Of a stretch of DNA of 64,000 nucleotides, positions 1 to 12,655 are shown piece after piece (within the stretch, counting starts at the first letter, position 1; every line of letters starts with the position of its first letter). The notes under the pieces were generated by a model. It was given only the letters and a program-made list of their open reading frames with translations, was not told where the DNA came from and ran no database searches. The stretch is from assembly GCA_014529385.2 (NCBI GenBank), contig CM043950.1:83088843-83152842 (forward strand), given 5' to 3'. The position numbers and the translations under genes were made by a program. The DNA comes from Adiantum capillus-veneris (Eukaryota; Streptophyta; Polypodiopsida; Polypodiales; Pteridaceae).

Positions 1-1460
1 ATGACACATGGACTTTATGTGATTTGCCTCCTGGCAAAAAGGCCATTGGTACAAAGTGGGTTTACAAGTTGAAACGCAAGCCGGATGGTGAGTTTGATTG
101 CCATAAAGGCTTGACTTATTGCAAAAGTCTATGCACAGTAAAAAGGCATAGATTATGATGAAACTTTTGCTCCCACTTTTTGTATGACTATTGTTCGTTT
201 CTATGTGCATTGGCAGCTCATTTTGGTTGGGATGTACATCAGTCAGACATTGTTACTGCTTTCTTGAATAGTGACATATTTAAGGAAGTTTATGTAACGC
301 AGCCTCGCGGTTTTGTCAAGAAAGGACAAGAGGACAAAGTGTGAAGATGTAAGAAGGCTTTGTATGCGTTGAAGCAATCTCCTCATGCTTGGTATGAGAA
401 AGCTAACACTCATTTGGTCAAACGAGGCTTTCGTAATAGTCCAGCAAAAACACATTGTATGTCAATCGTGAGGGCGATGTACTTCTTATTATTGTTCTTT
501 ATGTGGATGATTTGTTAATCACTGATCCCAATGACGCACATATTGCTGAATTTAAGGTTGATTTGAATGCTACTTTCAAGATGAAAGATTTGGGGCTATT
601 GCATCATTACTTGGCATACAATTTAAGCGGTGTGATGGTGGTATTTCCTTGTGTCAGAAAAGTTACATAGAGACATTGCTATGTAAGTTTGGACTTGAGG
701 ACTACAAACATATTGCCACTCCCATGGAAACAGGTTTCAAGTTGAGTCTACATGATGTTGGTGATCCTACTGATGTCACTCTTTACCAAACTATTGTTGG
801 TTGTCTCATTTATGTATGCAACACGAGACCGGATATTCAGTTTGCAGTTTCACAGGTCATCAAATTTATGCACAGCCCAGGGTCTAAGAATTGGTAGGCT
901 GTTAAGAATACTTTTTGCTACTTGAGTGGCACTTTACATCTTGGCTTGTTTTATCCCAATGGGGGATCATCGCCGCCAGACTTACATGCTTTTTCAGACT
1001 CAGATTGGGCTGGTTGTTTTGACATGCAAGTGTCCACAAGTGGTTTTTGTTTCATGCTTGGTAGTTTATGTATATCATGGTTGAGCAAGAAGCAATTTAT
1101 TGTCGCCACTTCGAGTTGTGAGGCTGAGTACAGGGTAGTCTTCACAACTACGGGTGAGTGTGTATGGCTCAGATGCCTTATGGCTGATTTGGATGTTGGA
1201 TAAGACACTGCCACACTATCTACACTGACAGTTAGAGCGCATTGACAGTTGCGAGGAACCCAGTTTTTCATGCTCGCACAAAGCACATTGAGGTGCATTA
1301 CCACTATGTTAGGGAGAGTCTCTCATCAAGAGAGGTCAACTTGGCTTATATGCCAACATAGGACAACCTTGCAGATCTTTTCACAAACGCATTGTCTCGT
1401 GAGAAGTTCGAAGCTTTCCGCAAAGCTTTGGGTTTACTCCCCTTTGTGGATTGATCATGT
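1..1460 (+). pseudogene. Ty1/copia pol remnant (reverse transcriptase and RNase H)
   Basis: This is the 3' part of a copia polyprotein that would have copied retrotransposon RNA into DNA. It enters from the left edge of the window. The first 450 bases read as RT in broken frames. The catalytic motif LYVDDLLIT is at 497-523. RNase H/tether sequence follows, with HAFSDSDWAGC near 982 and SSCEAEYR near 1110. The reading frame is cut by many stops, for example a TAG just after SKNW near 895 and a TAA at 1201, and by frame changes near 455, 650 and 1250. It is clearly dead. The order of motifs and the adjoining LTR match the copia element at 30719-38462, so both belong to one family. This copy keeps about 14 bases of RNase H lost in that element and the unbroken sequence where that element carries a solo LTR. 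Confidence 0.9.
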
Positions 1461-1529
1461 TCTCAGGGCATGGCACTTCCTTTTACTCATGTGCCAGCTC
1501 TCCTTCACCGCATCACTCCAAGGGAGATT

Positions 1530-1757
1530 TGTTACCATACACATGTAGTAGTGATGTGTGTGAACACACTTAGGACCACCGGGGCATTTTTCCCCTCTCT
1601 AGGAGGTTTTTTTCCCCGTGCATTGTATAGAGGCCCATAATTCTAGGGCTATCTATCTTTCCATTGCACACTAAGTAATATACTCTTTGTTGTGTGCCTT
1701 GATCTTCCTTCGTCTTCTCCAAGCTGTGTGTGTTTTCGTGCAACCCTAAGTCCAACA
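1530..1757 (+). repeat. copia 3' LTR
   Basis: A 228-bp LTR begins TGTTACCAT and ends TCCAACA, following a purine-rich tract (AAGGGAGATT) just upstream. It is the reverse complement of the two LTRs at 30719-30945 and 38236-38462, which fixes its ends. The 5' LTR lies outside the window, so the target-site duplication cannot be tested. Confidence 0.88.
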
Positions 1758-4089
1758 GTTCTTTTTTAATGGAACCCTCAATCTATGAATTTAACCCCTT
1801 TCTTGATGGTACCATCTGTAGTATTGTAATCATTGCTCATGGTATTATGCTTTGAATCATTGTCCTATGGAAGAAGAGATTGTGCTTTGTTTTGTTCCCC
1901 TTTCTTGATGGTACCATATGTAGTATTGTAATCATTACTCATGGTATTATGCTTTGAATCATTGTCCTATGGAAGAAGATATTGAGCTTTGTTTTGTTCC
2001 CCTTTCTTGATGGTACCATCTATAGTATTGTAATCATTACTCATGGTATTATGCTTTGAATCATTGTCCTATGGAAGAAGAGATTGAGCTTTGTTTTGTT
2101 TCTACTAGCTCCTTCCTCATCATCATTTTTATAGGCAATGTCATCATCTTCAACATCATCAATAAAAGCAACCACATTCTAAATGAGATTGACATTTTCT
2201 TCAATTGTTTCATTTTCATTTCCATAAATCATTAAAAATGACCTTGTGTCCATTAAGGGCTCACCATTCTGCAATGTGATTTTTTAATAGGCAAGCTAGC
2301 CAAATTCAAACTACCAACTTTCATCACTTCTAGTTTGATGGATGCAAATATCCTTTGATGATGACACCCAAGTTACTCTCCCCGACTACCCTATAGCTTA
2401 TGGCCTCATACCGATGGACCAACATTGCCACACATTCACCAGCTTGAATGGACCTATTTTCATCCCATAGGATACATATCTTCTATTTTCAATTCTCAAT
2501 GATAGTTCCCTCTAAAATCTCTTTAGTTGCGCTTCCAACTCTCCTTCAGCTGGCTAAGACATGTTTTCTGCATCCATGGACTCAACTAGAATAAGCATAC
2601 TATCAAGGCTCTCAAGGACATGTATGGACACACATGTTACACCAATTGATACAAAGTTACATCTTGTGAATGGATCGATGGAATGCATAATCCTACGTGC
2701 ATTCCTTGTAGAGCCATCAATAAGAAACAAAACTTCACTTTTTTTTGGTCCCTCCAATCCTTGAGAAAATGAAGACAACAATGTGTGATAAGACAGTGCA
2801 TTCCCAAAAAGGTTGCATTTAAACATATCTTGAGGCTCAAACCTAGGCTCTAGATTAGGCTCCAACTTAAGTTCAAGTTCATTGCATTGAGGCCTTGCAC
2901 GTTGTTTTGAGGCTCAAACTCTAGTTTTAGCTCGTCAATTTACAACTTCTATTTGCAACTCAACTTTTACATTGCAGAATGCATTCGGATCATTAACAAT
3001 GCACATTGCTTTACCACCATCCGGATTGGTTTGATACAATCCAGGGTGGTCTACTACAATCCGGACTGGTTTGCTACAATTTTGGCATGATCGACAAGGA
3101 TATAGAATGATCATTTAACACTTAGACCAGTTTCTTAAAGAATTGAAGAAATCTAGATTGTTATAGATTGGCTTTCAAAAATCCAGATTGAACAGGTCCA
3201 CAAAAGGCCGAAACAAGTTTGTAGGCATGAATTAGGATAGGTATGCAACAATTAGGCACAGTTCACAAGAATTTGAACCGATTTGCAACGATTTGGATTC
3301 ATATGACTTGATTGTTTAAAATATGGAATGATGATTGAAAGTCTAGAAAGCTCATTAAAAGTCGAAAGTTTTACACTGGCTCTTCAAAAATCTATAACGA
3401 GCTCATAAGAATAAATCTAGATTTTTCCACAACATCCAAACTAGTCCACAAGAATCTAGAATGCATTCATATCCAAATCAATGTGCAACATGCTCACCAA
3501 TTCATAAGAATTTAGATCTACTGCTCCATCATGATTACAATTTTTGAGCGATCGTTGAAAATTTGAATTAAACAGGTTTGCAAAAATTTAGAAAGGATTT
3601 GTCATTGATAATCCGGATCAATGGTTAAGAATCTCAACCGTTTGTTATATATCCAAATAAATTTTTCAAAAATTATCCAAAAAAGTATCTTTTTAAAAAA
3701 AAAAAATCCATAGACTTAAATTAATGGTGCTACCAAATAAAATCTCAATTTTTGCATCAATTTAAATGCCAATTAATTCCATCAATCAAATTAATTGACA
3801 TCAAATTTATTTCATCACTGAAAATCGATATTAGGTAATGAAAATTGACAAAATTAGATCAATTTTTTATGCAATTAGAGTGTGTATATCCCTATTTTGA
3901 GTCCAAATATGCATTGCTTAACTATTACACACATCAATTTGCAATCATAAATTCACTTAAGCATGCACATTAATCAACTTTTATGCACGTGCAATAATAA
4001 TTGGCAATTATTTACCAATTTCTCGGTGTGCACACACATGTCAATCTTGTCAAATTTGCACATTAAGCACATAAATGTCCAATTTGAAA
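1758..4089. other. AT-rich stretch without a supported gene
   Basis: After the copia LTR comes AT-rich sequence. It contains the 102-bp tandem repeat at 1795-2100. From about 3000 to 3660 there is degenerate text in which forms of 'caatccggattgg' and 'aaatctagattg' recur. An open frame at 2554-2865 (-) has no recognisable domain and a shadow frame opposite it. No LTR end matching the gypsy element downstream was found here, so that element lost its 5' LTR. The 102-bp array reads through with stops and is not coding. Confidence 0.6.
1795..2100. repeat. 102-bp tandem repeat, three copies
   Basis: Three head-to-tail units start at 1795, 1897 and 1999 with 'ccccttt cttgatggtacc'. Each ends with 'gctttgttttgtt'. 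They differ by only a few bases, for example ctgtag/atgtag/ctatag. No open frame crosses the array. Confidence 0.9.
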
Positions 4090-5384
4090 AGTCAATACGA
4101 CAGACAATGAGGTTCATAGCCGCACTCTTTCCTGACCTTAAGGTAAAAGTTGAGGTGGGTGCACCTGCTACCTTTGATGCAGCTGAAACTAGGGCTGCTG
4201 AGAAATATAGGAAACTCAAGTGCTTAAGGGGGGAGGTTCCAATAGAAGGTCTTAGACCCAAAGGTAAGTCACAAGCATCAACATCTAGGGAGCTTCTTGA
4301 GGTAACGACTGAAGTGATTGAGAAGTTAAATGAATCTTTAAGCAGCTTGTCAATTCACCTTGCACAAGGTGTAGGTCCAAAGGGACAAGCAAAGAAGTCT
4401 GAAGAGCGAGACCCATGACCTAGGAGAGTCTTGCAATGTTGGAATTGCGGTGAGTCTGGACATGGGATGTATAATTGTCCTTGGCCCCGTGGGGAGCCAG
4501 GGAGACCTAACTTGAATTACCCAGTGATGAATGCAGGTGAAGGAACTAGTCAGCAACCACGGCTTATACAAAGGCCAAATGGAGCAAGACCACCTCCACA
4601 AGGAGTGGAAGGAGTTCCACCTTTGCCAGACCCAAACGTGCATGTGGTAGAGGTTAAAAATTCAAGAGAGGTTGACATGGAAGCAAATGGCATTAAGCGT
4701 GGCCGAGGGAAAGGTAAGGAGAAAAAAGGAGTTACATCACAAAGTGACCATGGACGAGAAAAGAAGGCAAAGGAGACCAAGGAAGCTAAGAGGACTCGAC
4801 GTCGTATCAACCTCCAAGACTTTCCTCTTGGACATGGAATGGCTCCATACAACCTGTTGGAAGACATGAGAGGTAAGTGTCCTGATATCTCATGGCCTCA
4901 ATTTCTTGCATTATGTCCACAAGTTGCCTCGGAATTTCTTGTTGTAAAAATTGCAGAAGCTGAAATGAATGAGGACATTACACCTGTGCTAGATTTTTAC
5001 GTAAAAGGGAGATTGGTTAGGAAAGGTCTAGTGGATGGGGGTGCACAAATTTGCATCATGACAGAGAGACTCATGCAAAAACTAGGCATGCACATCCATG
5101 AGACACCTGAAATTAAGGTCAAGATGGCAAACAATAGCAAGGCTAGGTGTGTAGGCATTTGTAAAAATGTTTTTGTGGAGGCCTTTGGCATTAAGAAGGC
5201 AGTGGATTTTCATGTCATGTGTACCAAAGGAAATGGTTACCCATTTATCCTAGGGAGACCATGGCTAATGAAAATGCGAGCTTTGCAGGATTGGGAGAGT
5301 GGAAAGCTAATTTGCAGGAACGACAATCATAAGAAGGTTGTCTTTGACATGAAGGAGCAATGCCAAGAGGAGCTCCATGAATAA
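4090..5384 (+). pseudogene. Ty3/gypsy gag C-terminus and protease
   Basis: This is the end of the gag capsid region and the aspartic protease of a gypsy element. The frame is continuous from about 3963 to 5384 except for one TGA at 4416-4418, just before the nucleic-acid-binding zinc knuckle CWNCGESGHGMYNC (near 4437-4478; C-x2-C-x4-H-x4-C, complete). A lysine/arginine-rich linker follows. The protease core has LVDGGAQICIM near 5029-5061 and ILGRPWLM near 5249-5272. The active-site triad reads DGG rather than the usual D-S/T-G. The left limit is uncertain because upstream sequence shows no gag similarity and the 5' LTR is missing. The next ORF downstream is the RT of the same element. The stop means that no intact Gag-Pro is made. 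Confidence 0.82.
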
Positions 5385-5480
5385 TCATCTCAAAGTGAGA
5401 CGGAAAAAGGTTGGACCGATAACACTTCAGAAGAAGAAAGTAGCGGCAGCATTACTGAAGAGGAGTCTTCCATCGAAGTC

Positions 5481-8400
5481 ATGGGGGTAAGGTTTAAGCC
5501 AACCAACCAAGAGACCTCTTGTCAAGGTTTGGAGGAGGTAGGTTCCCAAGAGAACCAAAAAGTGGAAGATGAAAGAATGCTAGAAGGTATGCTATCTAAA
5601 ACACTTACAAAGGATGAAAGAGAGGAGTTCAAATGTGTGCTAAGGAAATTTCCTAGGCTTTTTTCTAAAGACTACACCGATGTGTGTGGAGTAGATGCTG
5701 TTCCACACAAAATTGAGTTGAACCAGAGGCCACACCTAAGGCTGAGAAGCTACGAAGGCTAGGAGTCATCAAGCAACCTTTACTCAAGGAGGTAAGAAAG
5801 CTTCTAGCAGCAGGTTTCATTTATCCAGTGGAGAATTCAGAGTGGGTCTCTCCCGTTGTTGTCACTCCTAAGAAAAACTAAAAGTGGAGGGTGTGTGTGG
5901 ATTACCGTCCACTCAATGAGGCAACAAAAAGAGATCACTTTCCCCTCCCATTTTAGGATGAGATACTAAGTGAGGTAGCTGGTCATGAGAAGTACACTGT
6001 GTGTGATGGCTACTCAGGCTACTTTCAAATAGGTATCGCATTGGAAGATCAATTGAAAACAACCTTTATCACTCCTTGGGGTTGTTGTGCTTTTAGAGTC
6101 ATGCCATTTGGTCTGACAAATGCTCCTGCAACATTCCAACATTTCATGAACATGGTGTTTCAAGCATTCTTTGGAAAGTCAATTAGGGTTTTCATTGATG
6201 ATTTCTGCATTTATAGCTCAAAATCATTGCATCTACAAAGGGTAGAAGAAGGTTTAAAGAAGCTCTACGACATGGGAGGTCAACTCAACCCCGACAAGTG
6301 CCACATAGGTGAGGATGAAGTGATCTTGCTCGGTCACAAGGTTTCCTATAAAGGCATTGAGGTGGATCCTTCAAAGGCAAAGGCTCTTATTGAGCTCCCA
6401 TCACCGAAGAGTCTTAAGGAGGTCATCTCTTTCATTCAGAAGGTGAAGTATATGTCACGCTTCATTCACTTAGCCTCGGAGTTGCTTCATCCTTTGCAAA
6501 AGTTGACACAACAAGTAGAATTTGCATGGTATGATGAGCTTGAAGAGTATTTTTGTAACATTAAAGTCATTTTGTTAGAGCTACCAGGACTCATGCCTCC
6601 TTGTTGGGAGTAAACATTCTTTGTTAGCTCTAGTGTTGGAAGGGAAACAATTGGTGTTGTGTTGCTACAACAAGATCCCCACAGTACAAGGATGCGGCCC
6701 ATCTACTTTGCTAGTAGGGTCATGAATGCTTTGGAGAGAGATTACATAGAAGCAGAAATCATGATGCTTTCTCTCATGTTTGCTGTGAGAAAGTTTAGAT
6801 CCTACCTGCTACCAAAAACTTTTCTAATTCTCACTGCAGAATTTTTTTTCCCTTGGGTGTCATCTCAAATGAATCTTAGTACTAGGATCTCAAAGTGGAT
6901 TATGGAGTTGCAAGAGTTCCAATACTCTTTCAAGGTAGAAGATAGTGTGCGTGCACAATTGGTAGGGATTCTCACTTATAGGGTACATGAGAAGGAAATT
7001 AAGGTGCCTCAAGTAAAGACCCTACCATTGTCACCACCAAAAAGTATTCCCAATGCTTATGCCTTGTTCTTTGATGGAGCTTTTCGACGAGCCACAGGGA
7101 AAGCAGGGGGAGGGCTAGTGTTGCTCAACCCAAGTGGAGAGGTGGTCATGAAAGAGAAGGTCAATCTACCACGTTCAACTAGCAACAATGAAGCAGAATA
7201 CGACACACTACTTCATGGTTTGAAGATGTGCATTGGCCAAGGGATAGAACGTCTCATGGTAAAGGGAGATGCACTTCTCATTGTTAAACAGATTTTACGC
7301 ATTTGGGCATGCAAGAATGAAAGCTTAAGGACAAAAGTTCATGCCATTCGTAAGATGTTTAATCAGTTTCAAGAAGTTCAACTATATCATATTCCGAGGA
7401 AAAAAAATGAAGATGCCGATTTACTTTCACAACAAGCAGTTACATGTGTTGAGAGAGAAGTGCAGGTCATCATGGTGGCAGCATCTATCAAGCAATCGAG
7501 ATACCAGAGATTGGAGTCATTGGCTCCCATTATTGGCTACATTTTGGAGGGTGAGTTTCCACAAGACTTCACGAAGGCTCAGAAGAGGAGACTCATGAAG
7601 AAGGCAAGTTTCTATCTCTTCCTAGAAGGCTCCCTCTATCAAAAAGGGAAGGATCAAGTGTGCAGAAGAGTACCAACTATCGAGGAAATTCCATCCATTC
7701 TAAAAGGTTTGCACGAAGAGGCATGTGGTGGTCATTTTGCACAAGAATCAACTGTGAAGAAGATTTTGCTTGCGGGGTATGTTTGGCCAAGCTTGCATGT
7801 GGATGTTCAACATTGGTGTAAAAGCTGTCACAATTGTCAGATAAATGGAAATCGAAGGTTGGTGCATGGCCCGAGGCAAATAGTGCTTGCAAATGGACCC
7901 TTTGAAAAGTGGGGCATTGATGCTATGGGTCCTCTGCCTAGGACAAAAAATGGTAAACTCTACATTCTAGTGGTTGTAGACTATATGACTAGGTGGGTGG
8001 AAGCTCAAAGTGTGGCAAGAGTGAATGAGAGGACAGTTAGCAAGTTTGTGTACAATCACATTTGTTGCAGATTTGGCACACATTTGGAGATTGTTTCTGA
8101 TAATGGTCCAGGGTTTATGAAGGGCTTGCTCACAGAAGTTTGTGAAGAGCTTCACATTTTACATCGTCATAGCACACCATACTACCCACAGTCAAATGGT
8201 TTGGTGGAGAAGGCTAATGGTGTCATTGCAGGAATCATTAGAAAGATGGTGCAAAACAAGACAAAATTATGGGATGACTTCTTGGATGGTGCCTTGTGGG
8301 CATATCGAACCACATATAGGGAAGCCACGGAGTTCACACCATTTCACTTGGTCTATGGTCAAGAGGCTTTGTAGCCTATCGAGCTCAACATTCCAACAAT

Positions 8401-8935
8401 GCGACTTCATGGCAAAGGAGCAGAAGATGATCAAGAGGTATGGATGGATCGACTTCTTACGTTAGTGGAGCTTGAGTGGAAAAGAGAAGCAGCATATGAG
8501 TGCTACAAGAGGAAAGCCACACAAGCGAAAGAAACGCATGACAAGAAACTGAAGTACAAAGGCATCAAGGAAGGAGAGCTTGTGCTAAGGTATGACAATC
8601 GACTTGACAATCGTTTTGATGCCAAATTTGAAACTAGATGGCAGGGGCCATACATAGTTAAGAAGGCTTTCAATTCAAGTTACTATCAACTTATGGACTT
8701 GAATGGGAAAGAGCACTCCAAGAAGGTAAGCGGGTATCGCTTGAAGCCTTATTTGAGTCGAATTCTACCAAAGGATCTACCAAAGATCTGTCAAAGGGCA
8801 GCTGTCTCATGTAAGTATTGCTACATGAAGTACCAATGTAACTCTAGTCAAAATTCTGAGGGGCCAAACAATGAAGATCTTGTCAAGGACTCTGAACCAT
8901 TCTCTTTGGAAAGGATGCTCTATGATGGTACATGA
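5481..8935 (+). pseudogene. Ty3/gypsy pol: RT, RNase H, second RNase H, integrase
   Basis: This is the Pol part of the same gypsy element. RT starts near 5590. The frame breaks around 5757 and carries stops near 5878 and 5955. It then runs 5999-6613 with CDGYSGYFQI and the catalytic FIDDF near 6193. The usual gypsy RNase H (6616-7000) is eroded. A second RNase H of cellular type follows (about 7054-7430) with its four acidic positions visible: FFDGAF, NNEAEYD, VKGDALLIVKQ and NEDADLL. Integrase follows with the H-H-C-C finger (GGHFAQ ... CKSCHNC, 7730-7840) and the D-D-E core (GIDAMGP, VSDNGPGF, GLVEKANG; 7915-8220). A TAG at 8372-8374 interrupts the integrase C-terminus, which continues in the same frame to 8935. 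A dual RNase H is known from the plant Tat-like lineage of gypsy elements, and that assignment is an inference. Confidence 0.88.
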
Positions 8936-10745
8936 ATATACCATCATCCTGGGGGAGGGCTAATGATAGCCGTTTTTCGGCTCTCCGTAATTGCCATAGT
9001 AAGTTACTCCACCCTACCAAATTCACCCAAACGCTATGGCTATCCCTACCATTTCACTGTACATAGGCGTGTGTGAGTTAGGGGGCTTTTCTCATATCTT
9101 CTTAAAAACCCTCAGCTAGCTAGTCACTGGGCTAGTTGAGCCAAAAAAATAAAAAAATAAAATTATATTATGGCCTCTTTGTGTGTAAATATTTCATTGT
9201 ATATATGGCCTAAATATAGGGATTTTTATAATTATTTTGGTATTTTATTTAAATATTTCTACTTAGGTGTGTGTTTTATTAAACCTATGTACACATTCTT
9301 TCATCCTCTTACACCATAATTATATTTTTTGCCAATATGTACATACTCTAACCTCATATTTTTCCTTTATACAAATCACTCCCACATTTTCACCCTCACC
9401 CTCGTGAAAACAAATAATTGATTTCTACTCATTGGTTACGTTTATTATATTATTTACTTGCATACCTTTTCCTCTTTCACTCAAAATAATTCAAGGAGGG
9501 ACCATATCATATGATTCCAATATCTTTCCATATCCATAACTCCTCCATATTAATATTATTATTTTTACTCATTATTCTAACACCATGTGCTCATTGAGCT
9601 AAAGTCCATGAATAGTCCATACACTAGTCCCACCATGTATATATTTCTTTATTCACCAATAATCCTCCTCCATGCATGGGTCAAGGGCAACTTGGATGCT
9701 TTGTATTATAATATGACAAAGGAGGGGCTCACTCTTGGATGCATTTTACAGATTCAACAAAGGAGGGGGCCACTAAAAGACTTTTGCAGGCATAAAAATA
9801 GGCTTTTTGGTGAGAATCTTGGCACCTATTTCCACTCCGAATTTGGAGCGGTGGTCACAAGAGAAAATGTATCCCACGCTCTGAATAATCATCTCAAATT
9901 GTTTCATGATTTTTGGAGCTACCAGCGGTGAGATATGATTTTTTGAGTGGACCCCAGTCTGCCCACTTTTCTCACAAGTAGCCCTTAGTCTTCTCTCACC
10001 CTTCCACACACCTACTCACTCTTACACCTCCCTCCCTCTCCTTCCCTCACTCAAACCTCCAATTTCCATGGCTTCTCCCACCCTCTTCACCATTACCCTT
10101 CTCTCTCATCCCTATAGTTCTTTTATGAACCTCTACATACATACACCCTCTCCATGTCTCTCTCTATTGCTTCTATGTTACAATTTCATTTACCTCTCCT
10201 AAAAATATCTAAAATTCAGCATCTTAACCATGATAAATTCTGCAAATTGAGGAATTTTCATCAACAAATCCTCTTTTCATTGTGGTGGTCAACCGTGGCG
10301 GCGGCGTAAAGAAGCGAAGAAGAAGAAGACCAACGGTCATTTTTTCCACAATCTACACAAGGGTGAGTTCAAGCTTCTTCAAAGCTTCACCATCTCAATG
10401 ATTCTCTTTTAATTCACCCCTCTTCCTTCATCAAATCAACTCATCCTACCCATTGTAAATGTATCACTAACAGTTCTAGTGATTATTACCACTAACAACT
10501 AACTTATCTTGTAAAAATGCACCCACACTATCAACATATGGAGTAGGCAATCGCACAAGTAAACCAAATTCACTCACTCCCATGGAAGTTTCTCTCCTTT
10601 CACCACATCAATAATTCTCTTACTTGAGCCCACATCCATGTGACTCAAGAGAAAAGAGAGACCCCATTATCATTTGAAATTCATAATCCTTGATCTTTCC
10701 TAAAAAAATTGATTAGGCTTAATCCTAATCAAGGCTTCTAAAACC

Positions 10746-10753
10746 TATAAATA
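10746..10753 (+). promoter_or_regulatory. putative TATA box in gypsy LTR
   Basis: TATAAATA lies in the middle of the 2.6-kb LTR, as expected for the promoter that starts retrotransposon RNA. The solo LTR at 31784-34405 has a corresponding TATAAAAG on the minus strand near 32765. The transcription start has not been shown. Confidence 0.45.
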
Positions 10754-11251
10754 GAACCCATTCCTCCTTGTAAAAGACATCACTATACCATTGCACACTA
10801 GATTGAGCGTACCACATGCCAGTTCTATCTTGGTTGTAAAGAGAGAGTAAGCTTTCTATACACCATCACCTTGGTGCATAGAAAAGCTTGAGCTAGTTTG
10901 AGTGAGTGCGAGTAGAAGATATTCTTCCTACCATTGTTGTATCTACCCCAACATCAATGAATTGGTAGTTTTGGGTGCAATTCATGTCCAAAGGCTCACG
11001 CTTCTCCTCCAATTTGGCTTGGCAATCTCATTCAGCCTTATAAGGTGACTTGTTTCATTGAAGGTTGTTGTTTTGTTGCTTGTGATTCATTGGCTATTGT
11101 TTGGCTACCATTGTAAGAGGGTGGATGGTGAGAGGGCTCCCATAACCCTAAGACAATGTGATAGTGATGCTATAACCAAATCTTGTCACTTGATTCCGTA
11201 AGCTCTAAGTTCCTTTTTGTGAAAAATATAAAGTTGAAGCTAAGTTGTACA

Positions 11252-11254
<3 letters not shown>

Positions 11255-11326
<72 letters not shown>
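11255..11326. repeat. (CT)n microsatellite
   Basis: An uninterrupted CT run of about 72 bp lies inside the gypsy LTR. The matching place in the solo LTR holds the (GA)n tract at about 32046-32098, so the repeat was part of the LTR before the copies spread and has changed length since. Confidence 0.97.
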
Positions 11327-11329
<3 letters not shown>

Positions 11330-11588
11330 TTTTAGTGTGTGAGAGTGTTCCATTGGTGTTAGGGTTAGTGTAAATTCCTTGCTTGTTTGTGGGTTGCTCT
11401 AACGATTCTCCTCTTTTGCGTCCTAGTTCTCTCTTAAATTAGGTGGTGCCCCTTGTGTAGTTGGGATATGGCTGTGGGTTTGTTGTTTTGGTTTGTGTTG
11501 TGTTGTGCCCCAGCCCCATTGAGCAGCACGGGAGCGTTGAAGGGTGTCTAGAGGTTGCTCTTCTTGTTGCCCGCCCCGGACCGCCTCA

Positions 11589-12418
11589 GCGCCTGTTTGA
11601 GCGCATTGTCTGCTAGATTGTACGTTACTTGTGGAAACTGCCATTGTACGCATTTGTGGACCCATACTTGGTTGTATTTGGAAGTCCCAACCATTTCTAA
11701 GACTTGGTCTGGAGGATAGTCATTTCTGAGACTTGACTATACGCGATTTGCATTAGTCTTTGTGTGAGGGTCGATAGCGTGAGGTTTTTATTGAGCTGGG
11801 GGATTCTCAAATGTCGAGATCCTTTATGTGATACATGTAGTTGGAGCACCCTTTTCGTGACCTCGCCATAGGCTATGTACTAGTGAGTCCTATTTGATGC
11901 TCGGGTTCTATTGTTGACAGTTTATGCATACATATACAGTCTATATTTTGGGTTCCTAGTGCTCTACTTCTGGGAAAACTGTGTCAAAAATTTTCCAAGT
12001 TATGATGGGTGGTTTCTTGGTCTTTTGAGCCATTTATGTTGTTATGTAGTTGAAATTTTGGCAAAATCAGAGGTTAAGTCAGGTGTGCCTTCTTGGGAGC
12101 TTCATGGTTGGCTTTAATGGATGATCAAAATGGCCCTTAATTCACTCCTTTTCATCTAACTCAAAGAATCCAGATAAATGTTCATGTGTCCAGGAAGATC
12201 TTTTTCCAGCAGCGCATAGTCTTTATGTTTGGGCCAAGAAGATTGAGAGAGATCCTGGAATGTCCTTTGCCTGTTGTAATTCCGATGATCAACTATGAAA
12301 ACTCATTTGATGTGCATGTGTTTGTCCTTATCTAAAGCTGAGCTCCATTGAAGTTTCTGGGGATTGGGTAGTAAAAGTTTTGGGTTCTTGCACATGTGTT
12401 CAAAGGGGTTCTCAAAGC
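11589..12418 (+). other. possible retrotransposon leader between LTR and gag start
   Basis: About 830 bp lie directly after the 3' end of the gypsy LTR and before a gag-like start at 12439. No gene is visible. The spacing suits a 5' untranslated leader, so the LTR at 8964-11588 may also serve as the 5' LTR of a second element in tandem. The bases after the LTR (GCGCCTGTTTGAGC) would then be the primer-binding site, but I could not match them to a tRNA. Confidence 0.4.
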
Positions 12419-12438
12419 ATTATAACTTGGGTAGCCAT

Positions 12439-12615
12439 GGCTTTCTCTTATCCGGAGTTTCATGGAAGAAGTGATGAAGATGTGGAAGAATTTTTGGAAA
12501 AGATGGAGGTTGCCTGCATTAGCAACCAGATTCATGACCCTGTGCAGATGTTACGCCTTCTCCAAATTTTTTTGAAGAGTGATGCACGAGTTTGGTCTAA
12601 AGCATTTGAAGAGTT
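12439..12615 (+). pseudogene. gypsy gag N-terminal fragment
   Basis: A short coding stretch starts MAFSYPEFHGRSDEDVEEF and continues through an MLRLLQIFLK segment to SDARVWSKAFEE. This is the pattern of the start of a plant retrotransposon gag domain (YPEF.G.....EEFL.K.E...). Coding sense stops near 12615, where the sequence runs into a TC-rich block and an LTR-like region, so gag is cut off after about 60 residues. The ATG at 12439 was chosen because the gag-like sequence begins exactly there; the open frame extends further upstream without similarity. Confidence 0.62.
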
Positions 12616-12655
12616 TTTTTCATCAACCCATCTCTCTCTCTTAGTCTCTCTCTCA

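Larger units (their letters stand above)
8964..11588 (+). repeat. Ty3/gypsy 3' LTR, about 2.6 kb
   Basis: It begins TGATAGCCG directly after a polypurine tract (GGGGGAGGGC at 8951-8960) and ends GGACCGCCTCA at 11588. Both ends were set by comparison with the solo LTR at 31784-34405, which has the same terminal sequences and almost the same length (2,622 against 2,625 bp). It contains a TATA-like TATAAATA at 10746-10753 and a (CT)n tract. The ORFs inside are short and show no domain, so the LTR is treated as non-coding. Confidence 0.87.

Noticed and set aside
4090-8935. An integrated plant pararetrovirus
   Set aside because: The element has a 2.6-kb LTR, a polypurine tract and a D-D-E integrase, which pararetroviruses lack. 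It is a gypsy retrotransposon.
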